From: Gramella jeungdoensis
GTDB lineage: Bacteria > Bacteroidota > Bacteroidia > Flavobacteriales > Flavobacteriaceae
Length of the DNA stretch: 64,000 nucleotides
Direction of reading: 5' to 3'
Assembly: GCF_023805255.1 (NCBI RefSeq)
Contig: NZ_JAMSCK010000001.1
Coordinates: forward strand, 558,001-622,000
The position numbers were made by a program, and so were the translations under genes. The first letter of the stretch is position 1, and each line of letters begins with the position of its first letter. Positions 45,041 to 53,357 of this stretch are shown here, piece after piece. The notes under the pieces were generated by a model. That model searched no databases, was not told the DNA's origin, and saw nothing but the letters and a program-made list of their open reading frames with translations.

Positions 45041-46513
45041 ATGAAAACTATAAGTATAAAACACATATCAAGATTGCTGGTGCTTTGCTTCATTTTTACG
45101 TCCTGTGAAGCGGAACTGGATCTGCCTCCGGTTGATGAGTTCTCACCACAGAATGTTTTGCAATCTCGCGAAGGACTGGAAGCATTACTCTTTTCTGCTT
45201 ATCAATATGATAATATTGAGCAGAGTGTGAAAGATGAGATCCTGATTAATGAAGTTACTACAGATGTAGGTTTTGTTAGGATTGGAGCAGTTGAACGTGA
45301 GATGAAACCTTATCTTAACTTTAACTGGGATCCTTCCGATCCTAAATTTCAAGGCGTATTTTGGGCTCCCCGATACAGGGCTATTAGGGATGCCAATACT
45401 GTGTTGGAAAATATAGGATCCTCTTCCGTGGACGAGGAAACCAAGGCATTGATTACAGCAGAAGCAAGATATCTGCGTGCCGCCCAGTATGTTTATATGT
45501 ACAGGTATTTTGGAGTGGTTCCGTTAAGAACTACCACGAATCTGGACGAACAGCCTCAGGAACTGCCTTTACCCTCTGAGGAAGAGTTTTCCACATTTGT
45601 GGAAACAGAATTAAGAGAAGCAGCAAACAATTTGCTTCATCCATCAGAACAGACTCAGAGAGGACGGGCTACCAAGGGCCATGCTTTGGCAGTATTAACC
45701 AAGTTCTTAATGCAAACAAAGCAATGGGCAAAAGTGGTTGATGTGACTCAGCAAATAATGGATCTAAACTATTATGAACTTTTCCCAGATTACAGAGCTA
45801 CTTTCTTCGTGGAAAATGAAGGGAATAAGGAGATTATAGTTACCTGGTCTTTGACTAACGAACAAGGTTTTGGTAATAACTATCAAAATGGCGCGTTCCC
45901 TCCTGGTTTTATGCATTCAGAAAGTGTTCCTGAATTTACCTGGACCACAGAAATGGCTAACTGGGCAACTCAGTTTAGTATGAGAGATGGTTTTTATGAC
46001 TCCTTTGATGAGGAAGACGATCGTAAAGCTACAATTATCGAGACATATACCAACCTGGGAGGTAATACGGTAAACCTAAGAGGAACTGCTGATAATACCC
46101 GAAGCCTTAAATTCTTTGATAATAACCAGATAGGAAACTTCTCTGGAGCTGATCATCCATATATAAGATACGCTGATATTCTTTTAAGCCGTGCTGAAGC
46201 CTTGAACGAGATCAATGGTCCTACCCAGGAATCTGTTGATCTTGTTAACCAGGTAAGAACGAGATCTATTGATGATCCATATACGCTGGCCGAAGTGGGA
46301 GGAAAAGATAGCTTTAATGATATCATACTCCAGGAGAGAGGATGGGAATTCTTCTCTGAAGGAAAAAGAAGGGAAGATCTAATTCGTCATGACAAGTTCA
46401 TTGAATATGCTCAGGAAAGAGGTCTAAATGCCCAGCCTCATCAGATTTATTTCCCTTATCCGCAGGCCGAGATCAATGCGAATCCGGCTCTTGAACAGAG
46501 AAGTGGATACTAA
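45041..46513 (+). CDS. SusD-type glycan-binding lipoprotein
   Basis: 490 residues with lipobox IFTSC (Cys22). RagB/SusD features are the N-terminal SPQNVLQSREGLEALLFSAY, TPR-like helices around EARYLRAAQYVYMYRYFGVVPL and the C-terminal block ERGWEFFSEGKRREDLIRHD. It forms the hinged lid over SusC that captures glycan at the surface. Spacing of 12 bases from susC and a strong hairpin 8 bases past the stop suggest the susCD portion of the message is stabilised or differentially expressed. Confidence 0.95.
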   Translation: MKTISIKHISRLLVLCFIFTSCEAELDLPPVDEFSPQNVLQSREGLEALLFSAYQYDNIEQSVKDEILINEVTTDVGFVRIGAVEREMKPYLNFNWDPSDPKFQGVFWAPRYRAIRDANTVLENIGSSSVDEETKALITAEARYLRAAQYVYMYRYFGVVPLRTTTNLDEQPQELPLPSEEEFSTFVETELREAANNLLHPSEQTQRGRATKGHALAVLTKFLMQTKQWAKVVDVTQQIMDLNYYELFPDYRATFFVENEGNKEIIVTWSLTNEQGFGNNYQNGAFPPGFMHSESVPEFTWTTEMANWATQFSMRDGFYDSFDEEDDRKATIIETYTNLGGNTVNLRGTADNTRSLKFFDNNQIGNFSGADHPYIRYADILLSRAEALNEINGPTQESVDLVNQVRTRSIDDPYTLAEVGGKDSFNDIILQERGWEFFSEGKRREDLIRHDKFIEYAQERGLNAQPHQIYFPYPQAEINANPALEQRSGY

Positions 46514-46520
46514 AATAATT

Positions 46521-46548
46521 TGCGGGCTTTGCCCTTGTAAAGCCCGCA
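46521..46548 (+). promoter_or_regulatory. Intergenic hairpin after susD
   Basis: TGCGGGCTTT and AAAGCCCGCA form a perfect 10-bp stem with an 8-base loop. It is followed by TTAATAATCAGG, not a T-run, so it is probably an RNA processing or stability element, or a leaky attenuator, between susD and the next PUL gene. Confidence 0.6.
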
Positions 46549-46564
46549 TTAATAATCAGGAATT

Positions 46565-47737
46565 TTGAGAAAATCAATTCTACATATCGTTCTGGGAGCA
46601 TTTCTTTTTTCCAATGTTCTGATTGCACAGGAACTAGGGTCTAACTTCAATCATAATCCTGAAATTATGGATTTTGATTACCTGGAGAAGGCTGAGGTTG
46701 ACTGGGTAAGAACCACTCCAAGAATTATGGATTATGCAGATGGGACATTAAGTATTGAAAATGATCCCGGTCTCTCAAAGGTAGTGGAAGCTGGAAAGAG
46801 AGGTTATAAAGTTGCTTTTGGATTCCGGTGGGATTTTGCTAAAAACGACTGGCGAATCCCTGAGCCCAAATCCAAGAGGGAAAAAGAGCTTTTTGAGACT
46901 GCCACGCAGATTCTCGAAAAAGTGGGGCCCTATGTTGACATTTTCAAACTGGGAAATGAACCCAATCTTGAAACCCTCCCCATTGATATGGTGAAAGATG
47001 AGAATGGGGAAATTCCTTTGGTGGAGTTTACTGATAGATTGCTCTATAAAGTGGTATTGCCATTTTTCAGAAATCAGGATCCTGAGAATATACCCGATAT
47101 CTATATAGGGTCTTTTCCAGCTCTCTTTGAAAAAAGATTTCAGGAGAACCCCGGCGTAAATTCCCTGCTTAAGTATACCAACGATAATGATGATATTACC
47201 GGGCTTTCCCTTCATTTGCATATTGAAGATACTCTTGAGATTGACCAGTCTTTTCAATATGCACGCAGTATAGTAAAGGATAAACCTATTATTGTACCTG
47301 AATTTTCATTGCATCGGTTATACAGAAAGAAAATAACCGAACCACTCAATATAAATGAAGCAGGAGAGGCCTTTGCTAGGAAATATGGCCGTGATCCGGA
47401 GTGGAAATTATATCAGTGGTATGGATATGTAAACACCAACAGGGTAAGTCCCGAAGAATGGGATGCCATGTTTGCCACCAGGGAGTGGTTCCCACAGCAT
47501 TACCTGCAAATATACTTTGACAGGTTTGAAAAGTATGGGGTAGTCCTGGCTACATATCCTCTTTTTCAGCAAAGCTGTCCGGAAAATATGACTCCTAATT
47601 CACCAGCCTGGTTTATCAACCCGATATTTTGTCAAAAATCACTGGAACTTCAACCTGACGGAGCTTTTTCACCTAATCCGTTGTGCTTTGAAGATTTTGT
47701 GACCCTGGTAAAAGAAAATAGAAATACAGAAAACTAA
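46565..47737 (+). CDS. Clan GH-A-like secreted protein, unclassified, homologue of the 40654 gene
   Basis: 390 residues from a TTG start, with a standard signal peptide ending LIAQ. TIM-barrel glycosidase motifs are FKLGNEPNLE (E132 as acid/base), GLSLHLHIED (214-222) and IVPEFSLHRL (E246 as nucleophile). It shares with the lipoprotein at 40654 the sequence order NFN, GNEP, HxH, EFSL, EAFAxxYG and a C-terminal YxxxQSxPxN block. It has no lipobox and is likely periplasmic, so the pair could split surface and periplasmic steps. Four Cys residues near the C-terminus may form disulphides. No known GH family can be named from reading alone. Confidence 0.6.
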   Translation: MRKSILHIVLGAFLFSNVLIAQELGSNFNHNPEIMDFDYLEKAEVDWVRTTPRIMDYADGTLSIENDPGLSKVVEAGKRGYKVAFGFRWDFAKNDWRIPEPKSKREKELFETATQILEKVGPYVDIFKLGNEPNLETLPIDMVKDENGEIPLVEFTDRLLYKVVLPFFRNQDPENIPDIYIGSFPALFEKRFQENPGVNSLLKYTNDNDDITGLSLHLHIEDTLEIDQSFQYARSIVKDKPIIVPEFSLHRLYRKKITEPLNINEAGEAFARKYGRDPEWKLYQWYGYVNTNRVSPEEWDAMFATREWFPQHYLQIYFDRFEKYGVVLATYPLFQQSCPENMTPNSPAWFINPIFCQKSLELQPDGAFSPNPLCFEDFVTLVKENRNTEN

Positions 47738-47748
47738 ATATTAATTTT

Positions 47749-49593
47749 ATGAAAACAATTTACACTAAATTGGGTGTCGTCATGCTACTATTCATAGCTG
47801 TTCTTGCATGTACTGAAGATGACGCCATTCCCAGCAATCCAATAATAAAGATAACCGGAACATCACTGAGTTTTGGCGATGTTGATGTTACCGAATCTTC
47901 ACAGGTAAGGTCCTATACTATCGCTGCTGAAGATCTAACTTCAGAAGTTACAGCAAGTGTAGAGGCGCCTTTTTATTTGTCTCTTAATGCAAATGGCGAA
48001 TTTTCCAATTCGGTAAGCCTCTCACCTGACGATTTTGGAAATGATGCTATTCCTGTATTTGTTCAGTTCCAGCCGGGAGCTTCAGATGAAGGTATGTATG
48101 AAGATAAGATTGTTCATACCAGTGCCGAAAGGGAAGAGATAGCTACGATAAAAGTTTCCGGGATTGCAACAGTTCCTGGTGAACCTACCCTGGTATCTAA
48201 TGAAAGCAGTCTCGATTTTGGAAATGTGGTTGTAGATCAAACCTCTGAAGTAAAAAGTTATACGCTGGCCGGTTCAGATCTTGAAGAAGATGTGAATCTT
48301 GAAGTTACAGGGCCATTTGGTATCTCTTTGACACAGGATGGTGAGTTTACGAGCTCTATTACCATAGATGCTAATGATGCAATGGATGATCAGAGCGTTT
48401 ATGTGCGTTTTGAACCTACTGCCGAAGGGGAGGCTACGGGAGCTATCGTTCATAGTTCTTCCGAACTTGAATCGGATGTTGAGGTTGCCTTAACCGGTAC
48501 CGGTGATCCGATTCCTGATGTATCGGTAATTGTAGATCCTACTACACTAGATCTTGGATCGGTGCCATTAAATCAAGTTTCAGGAGCTGCTTCTTATACT
48601 CTAACCGGAAGCGGACTTACTTCCGATGTTACCGTTACAGGTTCAGCCTTGTTCAAGGTTTCACGATCTTCAGATGGAACATTTACCGAAAGTCTTAGCA
48701 TTCCTGCGGCTGATTTTGAAACTGGAGATGTAGAGATATTTGTTCAGTTTAACTCAACCGGAGAGATTGGAGAGAAAACAGGGGAGATCACTCATACTTC
48801 AGATGAAGTTGAAATAGAGAGCGTAGTAGTTGTAGCCAGCTCGATTTCTGCTACAACCAAGTTGTTCCTGGATAATTTCGATTATACCGCGGGAGAAGCT
48901 ATTCCTTCAACCGATAGAACCGGAAGTGGTACAGATAATGAAGTAATGGACGGATGGCTTAAGGTTAGAACCGGAAATGCTGATATCCTTGTAGCCGACC
49001 AGAACCTGACTTATAACGGATATCCTGAATCTACTGGAAATGCGGCATTGTTAGATCTTGAAGGATCAAGTAATGTATATGCTCACAATCTTTCTGAACA
49101 ACAAACAGTAGATTTTGTAGGTGCATACTACAGCTCATTCCTTTTAAAGATCGAAGCGCTTCCAACAGGCGGATTCAGTCGTCCGGTGATGTTTGTAGAC
49201 TGGAATCCGAATGGTACTGTTAAGTTCCTGACTTCTATAAGTATCGAGTCTAATGGAGGTGATCCAAAATTCGGAATCCGAATGGAAGGAAATGTTGAAA
49301 ATTCAGATATTACTCCAGAAGAAGGTAAGACCTATCTGGTAGTTATCAAACATACAGTACCTGATGCCGACCAGGGCAATAACAACAATTCAGGTCAGTT
49401 ATTTGTTTTCGATGCTGAAGATATACCAGCAACAGAACCAGCGACAGCAGATGCCAGTATCACAACAGGCACAAGTCCTGGTGATGGCCGTCTGGTAAAA
49501 GCAATCACTTTGGTAAACGATAATAACCCTGATGCAAGATATATAGTTGACGGATTAAAAGTTACTACTCAATGGAGTGATTTATTTGAATAG
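47749..49593 (+). CDS. Surface glycan-binding protein candidate (Ig-like repeats plus C-terminal domain)
   Basis: 614 residues with lipobox AVLAC (Cys21). Three similar beta-sandwich repeats follow (about 31-140, 145-248 and 255-360), each with the pattern LdFGdV, S..V.SYTL.G.DL, V...VQF and E..I.HtS. A different C-terminal domain (about 365-614) starts at LFLDNFDYTAGEAIP and contains GFSRPVMFVDWNPNG; it looks like a jelly-roll lectin or LamG-like fold. The position after susCD is where SusE/F or SGBP-B genes usually lie. Function as a glycan-capturing lipoprotein is inferred from place and architecture. Confidence 0.65.
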   Translation: MKTIYTKLGVVMLLFIAVLACTEDDAIPSNPIIKITGTSLSFGDVDVTESSQVRSYTIAAEDLTSEVTASVEAPFYLSLNANGEFSNSVSLSPDDFGNDAIPVFVQFQPGASDEGMYEDKIVHTSAEREEIATIKVSGIATVPGEPTLVSNESSLDFGNVVVDQTSEVKSYTLAGSDLEEDVNLEVTGPFGISLTQDGEFTSSITIDANDAMDDQSVYVRFEPTAEGEATGAIVHSSSELESDVEVALTGTGDPIPDVSVIVDPTTLDLGSVPLNQVSGAASYTLTGSGLTSDVTVTGSALFKVSRSSDGTFTESLSIPAADFETGDVEIFVQFNSTGEIGEKTGEITHTSDEVEIESVVVVASSISATTKLFLDNFDYTAGEAIPSTDRTGSGTDNEVMDGWLKVRTGNADILVADQNLTYNGYPESTGNAALLDLEGSSNVYAHNLSEQQTVDFVGAYYSSFLLKIEALPTGGFSRPVMFVDWNPNGTVKFLTSISIESNGGDPKFGIRMEGNVENSDITPEEGKTYLVVIKHTVPDADQGNNNNSGQLFVFDAEDIPATEPATADASITTGTSPGDGRLVKAITLVNDNNPDARYIVDGLKVTTQWSDLFE

Positions 49594-49613
49594 TGGTTTT
49601 GTGTTAGTGAATG

Positions 49614-49643
49614 AAAAGCCCCATGTTAAAGCATGGGGCTTTT
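49614..49643 (+). terminator. Terminator after the glycan-binding gene
   Basis: AAAAGCCCCATG and CATGGGGCTTTT form a perfect 12-bp stem with a 6-base loop, then TTCTTTTT. It ends the sulfatase-to-SGBP operon. Confidence 0.88.
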
Positions 49644-49700
49644 TCTTTTTCATAAGTTCCAATAATTAACCAATCGAGGCAGGGAAGTTTTAACGACTAC

Positions 49701-49715
49701 ATTAATAGTATTAAT
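49701..49715. promoter_or_regulatory. Palindrome ATTAATAGTATTAAT upstream of the isomerase gene
   Basis: A perfect 15-bp odd-centred palindrome, 49 bases before the ATG, followed by TACATTTA, which resembles a -7 element. AT-rich, so the regulatory call is tentative. Confidence 0.35.
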
Positions 49716-49763
49716 TACATTTATTACTATTTTTAAGAAAATTATATTCTCATATTAGTTAAA

Positions 49764-50648
49764 ATGAACAGACGAAACTTACTGAAAAACCTAGGGCTAG
49801 GTGCAGGAATCGTTAGCCTTGCCGGAGTTCCAAAAATATTTGCTTCAGAAATAAAGGAAAATGAAAACGGAATCAATCCACCTCATAAATCTAAAATAAA
49901 TCATTCTGTTTGCAGATGGTGTTACCAGGATATTCCATTAGAAAAATTTGCAAAGATCTGCGCTGAAATTGGCTTAAAAGGGATAGACCTTTTAAAACCT
50001 TCAGAATGGGAGATAGTTGAAAAAGAAGGTTTAGTCTGTTCCATGGCGACCGATTCCTTTGCCAGTATCACTGATGGGTTTAATGACCCTTCAAACCATG
50101 CTAAGCTTCAGGAGCAGTACAAGGGACTTATTAAAAAAGCTTCAGAACACAAGATCAAAAATGTGATCTGTTTTTCGGGGAACCGAAATGGAATGGATGA
50201 TGAAACAGGTCTTCAAAATTGCGTTACCGGGCTTACACCTCTTCTGGATTATGCGGAGGAACTTAATGTGAATCTTGTAATGGAGCTTCTAAACAGTAAG
50301 GTGGATCATGATGATTATATGTGTGACCATACAGAATGGGGAGTAGCTTTAGCAAAGGCTCTGGACAAACCTAACTTTAAACTCCTATACGATATCTACC
50401 ACATGCAGATCATGGAAGGAGATGTGATAAGGACAATTCGTGATAATCATAAATATATCAATCATTATCATACCGGTGGAGTGCCTGGAAGAAATGAGAT
50501 AAACGATTCCCAGGAGCTTAATTATCCAGCTATTATGGAGGCGATCTATGAAACCGGATTCGATGGATTTGTAGCCCAGGAATTCATTCCTACCTATGAT
50601 GATAAAATTGCGGCACTAAGAGAAGGAGTAGGTATCTGCGACATTTAA
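49764..50648 (+). CDS. Tat-exported TIM-barrel sugar isomerase/epimerase-like protein
   Basis: 294 residues. The N-terminus MNRRNLLKNLGLGAGIVSLA is a Tat-type signal (twin Arg). The rest matches the xylose-isomerase-like/AP-endonuclease 2 TIM barrel, close to hydroxypyruvate isomerases. Likely metal ligands lie in LVMELLNSKVDH (Glu), LLYDIYHMQIMEGD (Asp), INHYHTGGVPGRNE (His) and FVAQEFIPT (Glu). Tat export suggests that it folds and loads metal before transport and acts in the periplasm, perhaps on a sugar freed by the PUL. It is 13 bases upstream of the GH5-like gene, as a separate two-gene unit after a terminator. Substrate unknown. Confidence 0.75.
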   Translation: MNRRNLLKNLGLGAGIVSLAGVPKIFASEIKENENGINPPHKSKINHSVCRWCYQDIPLEKFAKICAEIGLKGIDLLKPSEWEIVEKEGLVCSMATDSFASITDGFNDPSNHAKLQEQYKGLIKKASEHKIKNVICFSGNRNGMDDETGLQNCVTGLTPLLDYAEELNVNLVMELLNSKVDHDDYMCDHTEWGVALAKALDKPNFKLLYDIYHMQIMEGDVIRTIRDNHKYINHYHTGGVPGRNEINDSQELNYPAIMEAIYETGFDGFVAQEFIPTYDDKIAALREGVGICDI

Positions 50649-50661
50649 AGCTGAAAATGTA

Positions 50662-53250
50662 ATGAACGCAAAAGAACTAAAATTCAATTTTAGCCTGATC
50701 CTAATTGTCCTCAGTCTGGTAATTACTTCTCTTAATGCGCAAAACAAGGAAAAGGGAGATGTAATTGTAGATGAAAACGGAATAATGCGCTGGGGGCATA
50801 ATAATGAAGTAGTACATGGTTTTGGAGTCAACTATTCTGCTCCTTTTGCACATGCGTACCGATCGGCAAAAAAGAAAGGCCTTGATATTAAAGCCGAAAT
50901 AGATAAGGATGTATATCACTTCACTAGGCTAGGTTTTGACCTTTACAGGCTGCATGTTTGGGATACTGAGATAAGTGATGAGCAGGGCAATCTACTGGAA
51001 AATGAACATCTTGAAACCTTCGATTATCTGCTAAAGCAATTAAAGGATCGCGGGATCAATTTTGTGATAACTCCAATTGCTTACTGGGGAAATGGCTGGC
51101 CTGAACCTGATGAAGATACTCCCGGTTTTTCTGATAAATATGGAAAAGACAAGAGTCTTACCGATTCTGAAGCTATCAAAGCCCAGCAAAATTATCTTGC
51201 TCAATTCTTAGATCATGTGAATCCTTATACTGGTGTGGCTTACAAGAATGAACCAAACCTTATCGCTTTTGAGATAAGTAACGAGCCTCACCATCGTGGA
51301 ACTCCTCAGGAAGTAAAGGCTTTTATCAATAAGATGGTTTCGGCAATGCGAAGTACGGGAACCAAAAAACCGATATTTTATAATGTAAGCCATAGCATAC
51401 ACATGGCGGAGACTTATTTTGATTCTGATATTCAGGGTGGGACATTTCAGTGGTATCCTACTGGGCTTGGCTTTCAGCAGGAACTTGAAGGCAATCTTTT
51501 ACCAAATGTAAATGACTATAATATTCCCTTTAATGAGGTTATAAAAGAAAATCACGCGGCCAAACTTGTCTATGAATTTGATGCTGCCGATGTGAATAAA
51601 GCTTATATGTATCCAGCCATGGCGCGCAGTTTCAGGGAAGCAGGAATACAATTAGCCACGCATTTCGCATATGATCCCACTTTTCTTGCTTATGCGAACA
51701 CCGAGTATAACACTCATTATATGAATTTGAACTATACTCCACATAAAGCACTGGCCTTAATGATAGCTTCAGAAATATTTCATGAAGTAGAGCTTGGAAA
51801 GGATCTGGGGACTTATCCCGAGAATCTTGAATTCGGCGATTTTAAGATCAGCTATAAAGGAGATCTCGCCAGTTATAATTCTGATGAAAAATTCATTTAT
51901 ACCAATTCGAATACTCAAAAACCGAAGAATATCTCTAAGCTGGAACATATTGCCGGACATGGTGATTCTGAGATTGTAAAATATAAGGGAAAAGGTGCCT
52001 ATTTTCTTGATAAACTGAAGGAAGGAGTATGGAGACTTGAAGTTATGCCTGATCCGGTCCTGATAAAAAATCCTTTCGGAAGCAATAGCCTTGCTAAAAC
52101 CGTTTCAGTGATTAGTTGGAAAGCCAATCAAATGAAATTGAATCTCGACGACCTGGGGAACGATTTTCAAATCACAGGGCTTAACGAAGACAATAATTTC
52201 AGAGAAAATTCCAGTACGGGTGAATTTGAAGTTTCACCGGGAACATATCTTCTGACTTCTGTCGGAAAGAGTTTTAATGTGTCTGAATTTGAAAGTGATC
52301 TTAATTTTGATCTTCATGGATTTGAAGCTGTAAAAAATACAGTGGATAAGACATATCTGGTTCATGAGCCGTTAAAAAGAGTGGAGGCCGGAGATGTATT
52401 TGAGATCAAGGCAACTGTTGTGTCCAATGAAGAAATAGAGAAAATTGAAGCCTGGTTGAGGAATGGGAGTATATATGAGGCTATAGAATTATCAGCTAAG
52501 AATAATTACGATTATTCGGCTACAGTTCCTGAGAAATTGCTGGAAAATGGCTTTCTGAACTATAGGATCATAGTTTCAACGAATTCTGAAAAATATACAT
52601 TTCCCGGTGGAGTAAAGGGGAGCCCGGCTGACTGGGATTTTCATTCTTCAGAAGAGTTCACCACCCGGATCGAGGGAAAGGACAGCCCGGTTTATCTTTT
52701 CGATGCGACAACCGATTCAGACAATGTGGTTAGAAAATGGTCACCCGGTAATAATTTGGTTCCGGTGAACGGAAATGAAACTGAATTTCAGATAAGGATA
52801 GATAAACTGTTTGAAGAGGATATTGAAAATAAAAATGCCGAACCGATATATGATTATTCTTTCCGCTATAATTTTCAGGAAAGGATAGGGGAGCGTTCTC
52901 TAAAAAATAAAAATAAACTTGTACTGGAAGTTCGAACTCTGAACGGACAGCATGAAAAATTACAGGTAGCACTGGTGATGGATAATGCCGCTTCTTTTGG
53001 GAAAGTCATCGAGCTGACTCCCGAACTGCAGGAAATATCGGTAAACCTGAATGAGCTACGGCCCGTAAGGACAGTAACTCTGCCAAGACCTTATCCCGGT
53101 TTTCTTCCATATTATTTTGATCATAACTACAAAGGAGAATTGAATATGGAAAATATTGAAAGTGTTCAGTTTTCAATTGGCCCAGGCATAGAGGAAGAGC
53201 ATCTCCAGGAATCCCATGAGATTGGAATTAGAAGTTTAAGGCTGGAATAG
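50662..53250 (+). CDS. Large GH5-like (clan GH-A) secreted glycosidase
   Basis: 862 residues with a signal peptide ending SLNAQN. The catalytic TIM barrel covers about 35-390: GFGVNYSAPFAHAY at strand 1, DLYRLHVWDTE, ITPIAYWGNGWP, the acid/base E208 in FEISNEPHH and the likely nucleophile E305 in VYEFDAADV. Beyond residue 400 there are beta-rich regions: a C-terminal barrel-associated sandwich to about 530, an Ig-like domain about 540-650 and a jelly-roll-like end (about 670-862, TDSDNVVRKWSPGNN). Family placement is cellulase/mannanase-like by motif; specificity is unknown. Co-transcribed with the Tat isomerase. Confidence 0.72.
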   Translation: MNAKELKFNFSLILIVLSLVITSLNAQNKEKGDVIVDENGIMRWGHNNEVVHGFGVNYSAPFAHAYRSAKKKGLDIKAEIDKDVYHFTRLGFDLYRLHVWDTEISDEQGNLLENEHLETFDYLLKQLKDRGINFVITPIAYWGNGWPEPDEDTPGFSDKYGKDKSLTDSEAIKAQQNYLAQFLDHVNPYTGVAYKNEPNLIAFEISNEPHHRGTPQEVKAFINKMVSAMRSTGTKKPIFYNVSHSIHMAETYFDSDIQGGTFQWYPTGLGFQQELEGNLLPNVNDYNIPFNEVIKENHAAKLVYEFDAADVNKAYMYPAMARSFREAGIQLATHFAYDPTFLAYANTEYNTHYMNLNYTPHKALALMIASEIFHEVELGKDLGTYPENLEFGDFKISYKGDLASYNSDEKFIYTNSNTQKPKNISKLEHIAGHGDSEIVKYKGKGAYFLDKLKEGVWRLEVMPDPVLIKNPFGSNSLAKTVSVISWKANQMKLNLDDLGNDFQITGLNEDNNFRENSSTGEFEVSPGTYLLTSVGKSFNVSEFESDLNFDLHGFEAVKNTVDKTYLVHEPLKRVEAGDVFEIKATVVSNEEIEKIEAWLRNGSIYEAIELSAKNNYDYSATVPEKLLENGFLNYRIIVSTNSEKYTFPGGVKGSPADWDFHSSEEFTTRIEGKDSPVYLFDATTDSDNVVRKWSPGNNLVPVNGNETEFQIRIDKLFEEDIENKNAEPIYDYSFRYNFQERIGERSLKNKNKLVLEVRTLNGQHEKLQVALVMDNAASFGKVIELTPELQEISVNLNELRPVRTVTLPRPYPGFLPYYFDHNYKGELNMENIESVQFSIGPGIEEEHLQESHEIGIRSLRLE

Positions 53251-53251
53251 A

Positions 53252-53278
53252 GTCATTCCGAATGGAGTTGAGGAATCT
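53252..53278. repeat. Degenerate copy of an interspersed repeat
   Basis: GTCATTCCGAATGGAGTTGAGGAATCT shares the GTCA...GGAGT.GA..... layout with 11396-11422. It begins right after the GH5-like stop codon. Confidence 0.4.
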
Positions 53279-53310
53279 AAATTCATATTATTTATTAGCT
53301 TCATAAAACA

Positions 53311-53340
53311 AAAAAGGTCCCGTTTTAGCGGGACCTTTTT
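53311..53340. terminator. Bidirectional terminator
   Basis: AAAAAGGTCCCG and CGGGACCTTTTT form a perfect 12-bp stem with loop TTTTAG. It separates the converging GH5-like gene and nrdJ and has T-runs on both strands. Confidence 0.9.
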
Positions 53341-53357
53341 TGCAGTTATAACAGAAA

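Noticed and set aside
32256-53250. Agar, porphyran or carrageenan PUL
   Set aside because: None of the expected GH16, GH86, GH117 or anhydrogalactose catabolic genes is present.
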